A stretch of DNA of 64,000 nt from Parenemella sanctibonifatiensis. Lineage in GTDB: Bacteria > Actinomycetota > Actinomycetes > Propionibacteriales > Propionibacteriaceae. Under the pieces are notes generated by a model. It ran no database searches. It saw only the letters and a program-made list of their open reading frames with translations, and was not told the DNA's origin. The translations under genes were made by a program, and so were the position numbers. The DNA lies in contig NZ_NMVJ01000008.1 of the NCBI RefSeq assembly GCF_002250565.1, positions 1-64,000 on the forward strand, read 5' to 3'. Position 1 is the stretch's first letter. Each line of letters begins with the position of its first letter. Of this stretch, positions 54,604 through 63,383 are shown in pieces.

Positions 54604-56445
54604 TCAGAGACCGAACTCGGCGCCGAAGTCGCCGCCTTCCAGACGCTCCTTGACCGCGCTCAGGAAGCGGGCCGCCAGGGCGCCGTCGACGAGCCGGTGA
54701 TCGTAGGTCAGCGACAGGTACATCATGTCGCGGATCGCGATCGTCTGACCCAGTTCAGGATGGTTGATGACCATCGGACGCTTCACCAGTGCGCCGGTGC
54801 CGAGGATCGCAACCTCGGGGACATTGATGATGGGGGTGTCCATCAAGGTGCCGGCCGAACCGTAGTTGGTGATGGTGAAGGTGCCGCCGCTGAGCTCGTC
54901 GGGACCGACCTTGTTGGTGCGGGTCCGGTTGCCAAGATCGCCGATCTTGCGAGCCAGACCGGCAACGCTGAGGTCGCCGGCACCCTTGATGACCGGGACC
55001 AACAGGCCCTTCTCGGTGTCCACCGCGATGCCGATGTTCTCCTCGGCCGGGAAGGTGACCGTGCCCGCCTCGGTGTCGATCGTCGCGTTCAGCGTCGGCA
55101 TGGCCTTGAGGACCTCGACGACCACCTTGGTGATGAAGGGCAGGTAGGACAGGCTGGCGCCCTCGCGCTTCTTGAAGTCGTCCTTCACCTGCGCCCGCAG
55201 CCGCGAGATGTTGGTGAGGTCGACCTCGACGGTCGCGGTCAACTGAGCCGCGGTCTGCAGCGACTCCGTCATGCGCGCAGCAATGATCTTGCGCAACCGG
55301 CTGAGCTTCTCGGTGGTGCCACGCTGGCTGCTCGGGGCGGGGGCCTGGACCGAACCAGCCGAAGCGGCGGCCGGAGCCGGGGCAGCGGCGGCCGGCGCCG
55401 GAGCAGCAGCGGCGGGAGCCTTGGCGGCCTCGGCGGCGGCCAGCACGTCCTGCTTGCGGATCCGACCACCGATGCCGGTGCCGGTCACGGTCGACAGGTC
55501 GACGCCGTTCTCGGTCGCGATCTTGCGCACCAGCGGGGTGACGTAGACATCCGAGTTGGAAGCCGGAGCCTCCGCCTGGGGAGCCTCATCCTTGGGCTCG
55601 GCCTTGGCGGCCTCAGCCTTGGGAGCCGACTCCGGCTCGGGATCCTCATCCTCGGGAGCCGACTCCGGCTCGGGAGCCTCATCCTTGGGCTCGGGCTTCT
55701 CGTCGGCCGGCTCCGGGGCGGCCTCGGGCTGCTCGGGCTCCGGCTCGGACTGAGCCGGGGCCTGGTCGGCGCTGCCGACGATCGCCAACACGCCGCCGAC
55801 CTCGACGGTCTCGTCCTCGGCGACCCGGATCTCGAGCACGGTGCCGGCAACGGGGGACGGCACCTCGGTGTCGACCTTGTCGGTGGAGACCTCCAGCAGA
55901 GCCTCATCGACCTCGACGGTGTCGCCGACTTCCTTGAGCCAGCGGGAGACGGTGCCCTCGGTCACGCTCTCACCCAGCGCGGGCAGGGTGACCTCGGTGC
56001 CGCTGGCAGCCGATGCGCCGGTGTCGGCAGTCGGCTTGGCGGCGGGCTCCTCGGTGTCGGTGGAGGGGGCCTCGGCGGGCGCGGACTCCTCGGCCGGCAC
56101 GGCGGCCGGCTCCTCGGTGTCGGCCTCGGCGGTGCCGGAATCATCGGTGGCGGCCTCGTCGTCCGCATCGTCGTCGTCGGACTCGTCCGACCCGCCGCCG
56201 GCTTCATCAGGCTCGCCGATGATCGCCATGACGGCACCGACCTCGATCGTGTCGTCTTCAGCGGCCTTGATCTCAAGGACCACGCCGGCGACCGGGGAGG
56301 GCACCTCGGTGTCGACCTTGTCGGTCGAAACCTCGACCAACGGCTCGTCGACCTCGACGGTGTCGCCCACCTCCTTGAGCCAACGCGAAATGGTGCCCTC
56401 GGTGACGCTTTCGCCCAGAGCTGGCAAGGGAACGGGTGTCGACAT
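54604..56445 (-). CDS. sucB: Dihydrolipoamide acyltransferase E2 with two lipoyl domains
   Basis: 613 residues. Two nearly identical lipoyl domains carry the modifiable lysines Lys43 and Lys190 (both in EVSTDKVDTE), each followed by a long Ala/Glu/Pro-rich flexible linker. A peripheral-subunit-binding domain (SDVYVTPLVRKIATENGVDL) and a catalytic core follow, with the active-site His583/Asp587 in YDHRLVDGAL. It is the E2 of 2-oxoglutarate (and in actinobacteria often also pyruvate) dehydrogenase. AGGAG precedes the ATG; TAGGCT lies ~40 nt upstream. Lpd (E3) is encoded just upstream and the lipoyl-making genes just downstream. Confidence 0.93.
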   Translation of the reverse strand: MSTPVPLPALGESVTEGTISRWLKEVGDTVEVDEPLVEVSTDKVDTEVPSPVAGVVLEIKAAEDDTIEVGAVMAIIGEPDEAGGGSDESDDDDADDEAATDDSGTAEADTEEPAAVPAEESAPAEAPSTDTEEPAAKPTADTGASAASGTEVTLPALGESVTEGTVSRWLKEVGDTVEVDEALLEVSTDKVDTEVPSPVAGTVLEIRVAEDETVEVGGVLAIVGSADQAPAQSEPEPEQPEAAPEPADEKPEPKDEAPEPESAPEDEDPEPESAPKAEAAKAEPKDEAPQAEAPASNSDVYVTPLVRKIATENGVDLSTVTGTGIGGRIRKQDVLAAAEAAKAPAAAAPAPAAAAPAPAAASAGSVQAPAPSSQRGTTEKLSRLRKIIAARMTESLQTAAQLTATVEVDLTNISRLRAQVKDDFKKREGASLSYLPFITKVVVEVLKAMPTLNATIDTEAGTVTFPAEENIGIAVDTEKGLLVPVIKGAGDLSVAGLARKIGDLGNRTRTNKVGPDELSGGTFTITNYGSAGTLMDTPIINVPEVAILGTGALVKRPMVINHPELGQTIAIRDMMYLSLTYDHRLVDGALAARFLSAVKERLEGGDFGAEFGL

Positions 56446-56558
56446 GTGACGGGACTCCTCTGGTGACTGTTGGTGCTTAGCCTAGCCCTGCACCGGTGGC
56501 GGACGGCACCCCCACACTAGCGCTGCCGATGACATCGCCGCTGCGGGTGCCGTGAGGT

Positions 56559-57983
56559 TCAGCGATGGACGTGCAGCGGCTTGCCCGCCAACGCCAGATG
56601 CGCCTCGCCCAGCGCCTCGCTCAGCGTCGGGTGGGCATGGACCAGATCCGCGACATCGGTCGGCATCGCCTGCCAGCCGACGATCAGCTGGGCCTCGCTG
56701 ATCAGGTCGCCGGCTTGCGGCCCGACGATGTGGATGCCGACGACTTCGCCGGGCTCCCCGTCGGTGCCCCGGTGCACGACTCGGACCTGGCCGCGTTCGC
56801 CCAGGATCTGGGCGCGACCGTTGCCGGCCAGGTCGTAGAGATAGGTCTCGGTGCCCGGCGTACCGGTGGCAGCGCCGACGCTGGCCAACTGGGGATGGCA
56901 GTAGGTGACCCGCGGCAGCCAGGCGTCGACCACCGGGCTCGGGGCATCGTCGAGCCGACCGCGCCGGTGGGCGATCTCCTCGGCGACGAAAATGCCGTGG
57001 GCGAAGCCGCGGTGCGCCAACTGCGGTCCAGCCACCAGGTCGCCGGCGGCGAAGACGCCGGGCAGATTGGTCGCCAGTCGCTCATCGGTGACCACCCATG
57101 ACCCGTCCAACTCCACCCCGGCCTCGGCGAAGGGTTCCCCGTTGGGCACCCGGCCGACGGCGACCAGGGCGACGTCGGCGGTGATGCGGTCACCGCCGGC
57201 GGCGACCTCGACACCGGTGCTGCTGGCGCGGATGCCGTCAAAACGGGTGCCGACCCGGATGTCGATGCCCCGGGCCCGCAGTGCCTTGTCGACCTGCTTG
57301 GCCGAGGGGTCATCCTCGCTGGGCAACAGTCGGTCGGCGGCCTCCAGCACCGTCACCCTGGCGCCCAGTCCGGCCCAGGCGGAGGCGAACTCCACGCCGA
57401 TGACGCCACCACCGATGATCACCGCGCTGCCGGGCACCTCCGGCAACGCCAGCGCCTGGGTCGAGTCGAGCACTCGGCGTCGGTCCAGCACCGCGCCGGG
57501 CAGCATGCGGCTGCGAGCGCCGGTGGCCAGCACGACGTGGGCGGCGCGCAGCGTACGGGTCTGGTCGCCTTCGGTGACCACCACCGACGGGTGGCTGCCG
57601 TCGTGTCGCAACTCGCCACGGCCTTCGACCACGGTGACCTTCCGGGCCCGGATCAGGCCGCGTACGCCGCGGTGAAGGGTGGCAATCACAGTCGCGCGCT
57701 GCTCCAGCATCGCCGCCCCGTCAATCCCGGTCAGCGTCGCCGAGACACCGAACCGCTCGGCCTGCCGGATGGATTCGGCCAGCTCGGCCGAATGCAGCAG
57801 CGCCTTGGTCGGGATGCACCCGTGGTGCAGACAGGTGCCGCCGATCTTGTCGGCCTCCACCAGCGCCACCGCCATGCCCAGCTCACTGGCCCGCAGCGCA
57901 GCGGAGTAGCCGGCCGAACCGCCACCCAGGACGATCAGGTCGAAACTGTCGGTGTTCGTGGTCTCAGCAGCCGTCAATGACAT
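56559..57983 (-). CDS. lpdA: Dihydrolipoyl dehydrogenase (E3)
   Basis: 474 residues of the FAD/NAD disulfide-reductase family. FAD motif VLGGGSAGYSAALRASELG, redox pair in GGTCLHHGCIPTKAL (where most Lpd proteins read CLNVGC), NAD motif VIIGGGVIGVEFASAWAGLG, second FAD contact VFAAGDLVAG, and the catalytic His-Glu of HAHPTLSEAL. It re-oxidises the lipoyl groups of E2, here SucB, which is encoded 113 bp downstream on the same strand. The ATG at 57983 begins the conserved part; an upstream extension in frame is unlikely. Confidence 0.93.
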   Translation of the reverse strand: MSLTAAETTNTDSFDLIVLGGGSAGYSAALRASELGMAVALVEADKIGGTCLHHGCIPTKALLHSAELAESIRQAERFGVSATLTGIDGAAMLEQRATVIATLHRGVRGLIRARKVTVVEGRGELRHDGSHPSVVVTEGDQTRTLRAAHVVLATGARSRMLPGAVLDRRRVLDSTQALALPEVPGSAVIIGGGVIGVEFASAWAGLGARVTVLEAADRLLPSEDDPSAKQVDKALRARGIDIRVGTRFDGIRASSTGVEVAAGGDRITADVALVAVGRVPNGEPFAEAGVELDGSWVVTDERLATNLPGVFAAGDLVAGPQLAHRGFAHGIFVAEEIAHRRGRLDDAPSPVVDAWLPRVTYCHPQLASVGAATGTPGTETYLYDLAGNGRAQILGERGQVRVVHRGTDGEPGEVVGIHIVGPQAGDLISEAQLIVGWQAMPTDVADLVHAHPTLSEALGEAHLALAGKPLHVHR

Positions 57984-58093
57984 GGCGCCATCTTGGCACC
58001 CCGCCGGCCGGGGCCAAGGCTCGTCCCGCCCGGGTCGGTGCCGAGCCTGACCACCTGGCCCGCGATTCTCCCGGCAGCAACGGGTCCAGCCGC

Positions 58094-58099
58094 TACCCT
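58094..58099 (+). promoter_or_regulatory. Leaderless promoter -10 box (glycosyltransferase operon)
   Basis: TACCCT followed by six bases (GAAGCC) and GTG at 58106, which sets this start among several in-frame candidates. Confidence 0.45.
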
Positions 58100-58105
58100 G
58101 AAGCC

Positions 58106-59980
58106 GTGTCGTCCCCGAACGAGATGTCCCGAGAGGCACCCGCCGCGCCCAGCAGCTCGCTGGCGAGCCAGCGGCTGCAGCCGCTGACCGAGGGTGCGCT
58201 GCCCGGCGAAGTGGCGGTGGTGGTGGCGCCCGGCGTCCACCAGCTCGACATCGACCACAGCCGCATCCCGGCGGATGCCGCGATCTTCCGCGCCGGCGCG
58301 TTCAGCGCCGAGGACTCCTACTGGTTCGGCCGCGAGGTGACCGCCTGGTTCACCGACGACCTGCCCGACAGCTTCGTCGACGGGGAACTGACCCGCGGCG
58401 ACTACCGGATCGGGGCCGTGGTCCTGGATGGTCGTCGCCGACGCACCGGCCCCACCCCGCTCACGCCGCACGGTCCGGTCCGCTGGCTGGACTGGACCCC
58501 GCTGCTGGCTCGCGACAGCGACTTGGCCCGGGTGCTGATGGCCGAGGTGCGCCCCTCGATCACCTGGATCATGGCGGCTGTCGCGCTGGCGGCCGGCTAC
58601 CAGCAGGTGCTGGTCATCGACTCCCAGCTGGATTCGATCAGCCGCGGGCGTACCTTCCTGGTCGGCGCGCCGCGCACCGACCAGCCGCCGGCAGCGCTCG
58701 ACGAGGCCCCGGCCAGCCGGATCGGCCACGGCGGCCTCGATCGCCGGAACCTCGACCTGGGCCTGCTGGCCCGGTTCAAGGCCCGCGGCGACGCGATTCT
58801 GGACGCCAGCACGACTGGCACCCTGGGCGTACTGGTGGAGCGGGCGCCGGTCCTCGACGTCGCCGACTCGCTCGCGCCGCTGCCGAAGGCGCCGCTGCTC
58901 AGCCCCGGCAGCAGCGCCCAGGCGTACGTGGAACGCACCGTCGACGGCATCAGCCAACGCTGTGCCTTCGTGACGGTCTGTGACTCACCGGACTATCTGT
59001 GGGGGGTACGCGCGCTGGCGAACAGCCTGGCCGAGTACTCCGACGTGCCGCTGATCCTGCTGGCATCTCCCAAGCTGGACACCCGGGGCCTGCGGTTTGC
59101 CCACGACAACGTACGCATCCTGCGCACCACTGCGCTGGCCAGCCCGAAGCTGTCGCGACAGCACCAGGCTCGGTTCCTCACGACGTACACCAAGCTGGCG
59201 GTCTTCGGGCTCAGCTTCTTGGACCGGATGGTCTATCTGGATGCCGACACCATCGTGCTGGGGGAGGTCGACCACCTCTTTGATCACGAACGGATGGCAG
59301 CAGCCCCCGACATCGGCATCCACATCGAGCACCAGAGCTTCAACTCGGGTGTCTTCGCCTGCCGACCGAGTTCGCGGCTGTTTGCCGACATGGTCGACAA
59401 GGTGCCGCAGCTGGAGTCCTACGACGGCGGCGACCAAGGCTTCCTCAACGCCTACTTCGGCGACGAGATCGAGTGGCTGCCGCTGGGCATCAACACGTTG
59501 CGGCGCGCTGCCTCCCGCTATCCCGACGTGGCAGAGCTGGAGCAGACCTCGGTGCTGCACTACGTCGGTGACAAGCCCTGGCAGGTGCAGCCCGATTCCA
59601 GCTGGACCGCGCTGGACCGGCTCTGGTTCGGGCATCTCAGTGAGCAGGAGAAGATCGACTTCCTGCTGTGGCAGCGACGCCAGTTCTCCGCCCAGCAGGA
59701 CAACGGCAAGCTGTCCCGAGCCCAGCGGCTGATGCGGCTGCCCAACGAGGGCCTCAGCCACATGGCCGAGCGGGCCCTCAACGGTCAGGACCCCAAGGCC
59801 GCGATCGCCATCGCGCAGCAGTCGATCCGGCAGCGTCCCGACTCGCCCGGCACCCGGCGTACCCTCTCGAAGGCGTTGCTCGCCGACGGACAGTACATCA
59901 AGGCCGCCGGCAACGAGGCGTACAACTTTTCGCTGCGCGTGAAACGTACCCTGCGTCGTCAGCTGAGGAGGCTGCGTTGA
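58106..59980 (+). CDS. GT8-type glycosyltransferase with unassigned N-terminal domain
   Basis: 624 residues. The first ~280 form a domain I do not recognise. From about residue 290 a GT8 (glycogenin-like) domain begins: CAFVTVCDSPDYLWGVRALA, KLAVFGLSFLDRMVYLDAD with the metal-binding DAD near residue 378, FNSGVFACRP, DQGFLNAYFG and a late HYVGDKPW. GT8 enzymes add a sugar from a UDP-sugar with retention. A charged helical tail ends in RVKRTLRRQLRRLR. The TTG start of the next, very large envelope gene overlaps its stop, so both probably act on one cell-surface glycan. Confidence 0.8.
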   Translation: MSSPNEMSREAPAAPSSSLASQRLQPLTEGALPGEVAVVVAPGVHQLDIDHSRIPADAAIFRAGAFSAEDSYWFGREVTAWFTDDLPDSFVDGELTRGDYRIGAVVLDGRRRRTGPTPLTPHGPVRWLDWTPLLARDSDLARVLMAEVRPSITWIMAAVALAAGYQQVLVIDSQLDSISRGRTFLVGAPRTDQPPAALDEAPASRIGHGGLDRRNLDLGLLARFKARGDAILDASTTGTLGVLVERAPVLDVADSLAPLPKAPLLSPGSSAQAYVERTVDGISQRCAFVTVCDSPDYLWGVRALANSLAEYSDVPLILLASPKLDTRGLRFAHDNVRILRTTALASPKLSRQHQARFLTTYTKLAVFGLSFLDRMVYLDADTIVLGEVDHLFDHERMAAAPDIGIHIEHQSFNSGVFACRPSSRLFADMVDKVPQLESYDGGDQGFLNAYFGDEIEWLPLGINTLRRAASRYPDVAELEQTSVLHYVGDKPWQVQPDSSWTALDRLWFGHLSEQEKIDFLLWQRRQFSAQQDNGKLSRAQRLMRLPNEGLSHMAERALNGQDPKAAIAIAQQSIRQRPDSPGTRRTLSKALLADGQYIKAAGNEAYNFSLRVKRTLRRQLRRLR

Positions 59981-62900
59981 GCACCGACAAGACCGGTGGC
60001 CGAGCCCACATCGCCGCCGACCGGCAGGTCACGGCCCGCAAGCGGCTCTTTGTGGTCACCGGAGCCTTTTCCTTCATCAACGCCCTGATCTCGGGGCGGG
60101 TGAATGCCGAGGACCACATCACGGTGCTGGTGCTCTTCTGTGGCCGTGACCAGGTGCGCGACCTGACTCGCCAGATCCGGATGATCCGCAAGGTCGACCA
60201 GATCCGCTTCCTGCACGACCCGGAGCAGTACCGCAGCGTCCTCAACAATCGCGACTGGGCGAAGAAGCTGTGCTCCGTACCCGATGAGGTGCGGATGTTC
60301 CTGACCCACCAGACCTGGCTGCACAACCGCCTCTTCAAGCACTATCCGAACGCCCGCATCACCCTGTACGAGGAAGGTCTGGCCTCGTACTATCCGGGCC
60401 TGGTCGACCGGATCCACGCCTGGGACCGGGTCGACGCGGTCCGCACCCACAACTATCTGGGCCGGTATGTCCCGGTCGACACCAACCTGCACCCGGACCG
60501 CTTCGGTGGCATCGACAAGGCCGCCTTCCTGCGCAGCCTGGCGGCCAGCACCCTGGAGCCGGCCGAGCCCGACACCCGCGACCTGGATGCAGTGGTCGTG
60601 CTGGAGCAGTACCTCTTCAAGAAGGGCGAGTCGGTCAGCATCGACGAGCTCGCCGCCGAGTACGCCGCCGCGATCGCCCAGATCATCCAGCGCGGCTACC
60701 GGGTGCTCTACAAACCGCATCCGCGCGAATCAACGCCGCTGCTGGACCACATCCTGGGCCAGCTGCCGCAGGGACATCGCAGCCGGGTGGAGGCGCTGCC
60801 CGGCGGCGGGATGGTCGAGCAGCGGCTGCTGGCCCGGCCGGCCGCCGCAGTGGTCGCGATCAACTCCACGAGTCTGCTGACGGTGCCGCACTTCCTCGAC
60901 ATCCCCGCATACCGGATTGCCTCCGATGCGCCGTTACGGGTGGCCAGTGGGCTGCCCGTGGAGACCCGCGGGATGGTCTGGAACCACGTGGCGATGACAG
61001 CCCGGCTGCCGGACGTGTCCGCGCTGCCCGACCTGGGGGAGCCCACTGCGGCGCCGATGTGGGAGCGGATCCACGCACTGCCGCCCACCGATCGTGATCG
61101 CGGCCTGCAGGCGTTGGCCAGCAGCGACTTCGGCGCCGACTACGCCGGACGGGTGCGCCAGGTGATGAGCGAGGACACCGAGGAGGTCTCCTTCGACCTC
61201 TTCGACACGCTGGTCACCCGGCCCGCCCACGAGGGCGCGGACCTGTGGTGGCTGCTGGACAAGCCGCTGCGGGACACGGTGCCGGCCTTCCAGCGGTTCT
61301 CCGATGCCCGCCGGACCGTGTTCTCCCGGATGGCCGCCGATGCGGCACTGGCGCAGGAGGAGACTCCCGCCGAGACCAGCCTGACCGAGCTGTACGCCTT
61401 CCTCGCCCGCAGGCTCGGGTGGGACGAGTCCCAGCGCGACCAAGCGATGGCCGCCGAACTCGACCTTGAGACCCGCGCCGTCGTGCTGCGCGAGGCCGGC
61501 TGGGGGTTGGTGGCGGCCGCGCAGGCTGCGCAGAAACCCTGGTTCATCACCACCGACACCTACCTGGACGGTGAGCAGCTGGACCGGATCGCGTTGAGCA
61601 AGCTGCCCGACCTGCCGCTCGACGCTGACGGCCAGCCCGCGGTGTACGCCTCCGCGGCGTTTCAGACGACCAAGGCCTCGGGCGCGCTGTTCGGTGAGGT
61701 GGCGGCCCGACGCGGCGTACCGGCGCAGCAGCTGCTGCACGTCGGCGACAAGGCCGACCATGATGTCGCCAACGCGATCGCTGCCGGCTGGCAGGGGGCG
61801 CAGTTGCCAGCCCCGGCCGCCGCAGCTGAGGCGGCCCTGCCGCAACTGTGGCAGGACGTACGCCATGAGCGCGGCACCGGCCTGGTCCGCGGCCTGGTGG
61901 AGAGCCACGTCTTCGACAACCCGGACCGGCTCGACCTCGACGAGGCGATGGTTGGCGCCGACCCGGAGACGATCGGTTATGCCGCGGTCGGTCCGGCGTT
62001 GCTGGGCTGGACCCGCTGGCTGCTGACCGAGGCCACCGGACGCGGCATCGACCGGCTGCTGTTCTGCTCCCGGGACGGCTATCGGCCGCTGCAGTGGGCC
62101 CAGCAGCTGGCGGCGCTCGACGGCGCACCGGCCGGACTGCCGCAGATGCACTACCTGTTCAGCTCCCGCACCGCGATCATGCCGATGTTCAGCGCCGATC
62201 CGGCGCGGGCGGCGTACACGGAGTTCGTGCACGGCCTGAATCCGAACAACACCCCTCGCACCGTGCTGGAGACCCGGCTCGGCACCGAGGCGGCCGCCCG
62301 GCTCCTGCCGTCAGTCACGGCGGCCGGGTTTGCACCCGAGCGTCCCATCGGCGGCCCGCGCCGGCAGGAGTTCCTGGCGGTGCTGGGTCGGCTCGCCGAC
62401 CAGATCGCCGAGCAGTGTGCGCCGGCCGCTGATCGGGCCGAGCGCTACTACCGCCACGCCGTTGGGGAGGCCGAACGTCCGGCGGTGGTCGACCTGGGTT
62501 ATTCGGGGTCCTCACAGCGGGCCGTCAACCTCGCGGTGGGCGGACAGCCGAAGGTCGCGGGCCTGTATTTCACGACCATGGAGCACAACACCGAGTACGC
62601 TTGGATCAACGATCTCGAGGTCGCCGAGTTCAGTCAGGAACCGGCCTTCTTCACCGCCGGAGCGCTGCTGGAATGGCTCATCACGCCGGGCTTCTTGCCT
62701 GAGTGTGAAGGCTTCGTCGATGATGCCGACGCGCCCGGCGGGGTACGCCCGCAGCTCGGCGCGACACCGCAGGGGGACCCGATTCGGGACCAGGTCGGCA
62801 GGGGAGCGGAGCGGTTCTTCGCCGATGCACTGGAGCGATTCGGCGCCGATGTGTGGCAGTTGGTGATGCGGCCCCGACTGTGGACCCATCCGCTGGCGCA

Positions 62901-63027
62901 GCTGTTCAGCCAGCCCGGCCGTGCCGATGCGATGGCGTTGGGCGCCGGTCGCCACGACGACCGGGCTGGGGCGGCGTACGAGTCGATCCTGGACTACTGG
63001 CCGGCGGGCAAGAAGGCGCGCGGCTGA
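59977..63027 (+). CDS. Large multidomain envelope-glycan protein: polysialyltransferase-like, HAD and extra C-terminal domain
   Basis: 1016 residues. The N-terminal ~380 match the alpha-2,8-polysialyltransferase-like fold (FVVTGAFSFINALISGRVNA, ITLYEEGLASYYPGL, VLYKPHPRESTPL, VVAINSTSLLTVPHFLDIPA). A HAD domain follows, with motif I SFDLFDTLVTRP near residue 404 and motif IV LLHVGDKADHDVANA near 588. The last ~320 residues (LLFCSRDGYRPLQWAQQL, YLFSSRTAIMPMF, VDLGYSGSSQRAVNL) form a further domain known from polysaccharide gene clusters. TTG start is accepted because GAGGAGG stands six bases before it and it overlaps the GT8 stop by 2 nt. It may build or modify a capsular or teichoic-acid-like polymer; the sugar is unknown. 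Confidence 0.75.
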   Translation: MSTDKTGGRAHIAADRQVTARKRLFVVTGAFSFINALISGRVNAEDHITVLVLFCGRDQVRDLTRQIRMIRKVDQIRFLHDPEQYRSVLNNRDWAKKLCSVPDEVRMFLTHQTWLHNRLFKHYPNARITLYEEGLASYYPGLVDRIHAWDRVDAVRTHNYLGRYVPVDTNLHPDRFGGIDKAAFLRSLAASTLEPAEPDTRDLDAVVVLEQYLFKKGESVSIDELAAEYAAAIAQIIQRGYRVLYKPHPRESTPLLDHILGQLPQGHRSRVEALPGGGMVEQRLLARPAAAVVAINSTSLLTVPHFLDIPAYRIASDAPLRVASGLPVETRGMVWNHVAMTARLPDVSALPDLGEPTAAPMWERIHALPPTDRDRGLQALASSDFGADYAGRVRQVMSEDTEEVSFDLFDTLVTRPAHEGADLWWLLDKPLRDTVPAFQRFSDARRTVFSRMAADAALAQEETPAETSLTELYAFLARRLGWDESQRDQAMAAELDLETRAVVLREAGWGLVAAAQAAQKPWFITTDTYLDGEQLDRIALSKLPDLPLDADGQPAVYASAAFQTTKASGALFGEVAARRGVPAQQLLHVGDKADHDVANAIAAGWQGAQLPAPAAAAEAALPQLWQDVRHERGTGLVRGLVESHVFDNPDRLDLDEAMVGADPETIGYAAVGPALLGWTRWLLTEATGRGIDRLLFCSRDGYRPLQWAQQLAALDGAPAGLPQMHYLFSSRTAIMPMFSADPARAAYTEFVHGLNPNNTPRTVLETRLGTEAAARLLPSVTAAGFAPERPIGGPRRQEFLAVLGRLADQIAEQCAPAADRAERYYRHAVGEAERPAVVDLGYSGSSQRAVNLAVGGQPKVAGLYFTTMEHNTEYAWINDLEVAEFSQEPAFFTAGALLEWLITPGFLPECEGFVDDADAPGGVRPQLGATPQGDPIRDQVGRGAERFFADALERFGADVWQLVMRPRLWTHPLAQLFSQPGRADAMALGAGRHDDRAGAAYESILDYWPAGKKARG

Positions 63028-63043
63028 AGGCGCGCGGTCCCGG

Positions 63044-63370
63044 TCATGCGCCCTTGCCGTGGCGGTTGTTCCAGTCCCGCATCCGTTGCGGGTAGGGGAC
63101 GACGCCGGCCTGGTGGACCGGCAGCTTCAGTTCTTTGGCGAGGGCGCGTCCCTGCTTGGTGTCGGGGATGCTGCGTCGGGTCCATTCGCCGTCGTGGGCG
63201 ACCAACAGGATCGAGGCTGGTCCGATCGTCGTGGCTGGTTCCAGCCACGCCTCCACACCCTCGCGGTCAGCCGCCCAGGACCGTAGGTGGTCCAAGGAAG
63301 CGCTGCTGCGCGCCGCACCGCCGCCCCGGCGTGCACCGGAGCGGCGGCGGAAGCGGTCGAACAGTCCCAT
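63044..63370 (-). CDS. Conserved actinobacterial protein of unknown function (108 aa)
   Basis: 108 residues. A basic, disordered head (MGLFDRFRRRSGARRGGG) precedes a compact alpha/beta domain: LDHLRSWAADREGVEAWLEP, SILLVAHDGEWTRRSI and LPVHQAGVVPYPQRMRDWNN. Proteins of this size and ending adjoin pepA in many actinobacteria; no function is known to me. It starts 13 bp after the pepA stop, on the same strand, so it is probably cotranscribed. Confidence 0.75.
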   Translation of the reverse strand: MGLFDRFRRRSGARRGGGAARSSASLDHLRSWAADREGVEAWLEPATTIGPASILLVAHDGEWTRRSIPDTKQGRALAKELKLPVHQAGVVPYPQRMRDWNNRHGKGA

Positions 63371-63383
63371 CGGCGGGGTGGTC

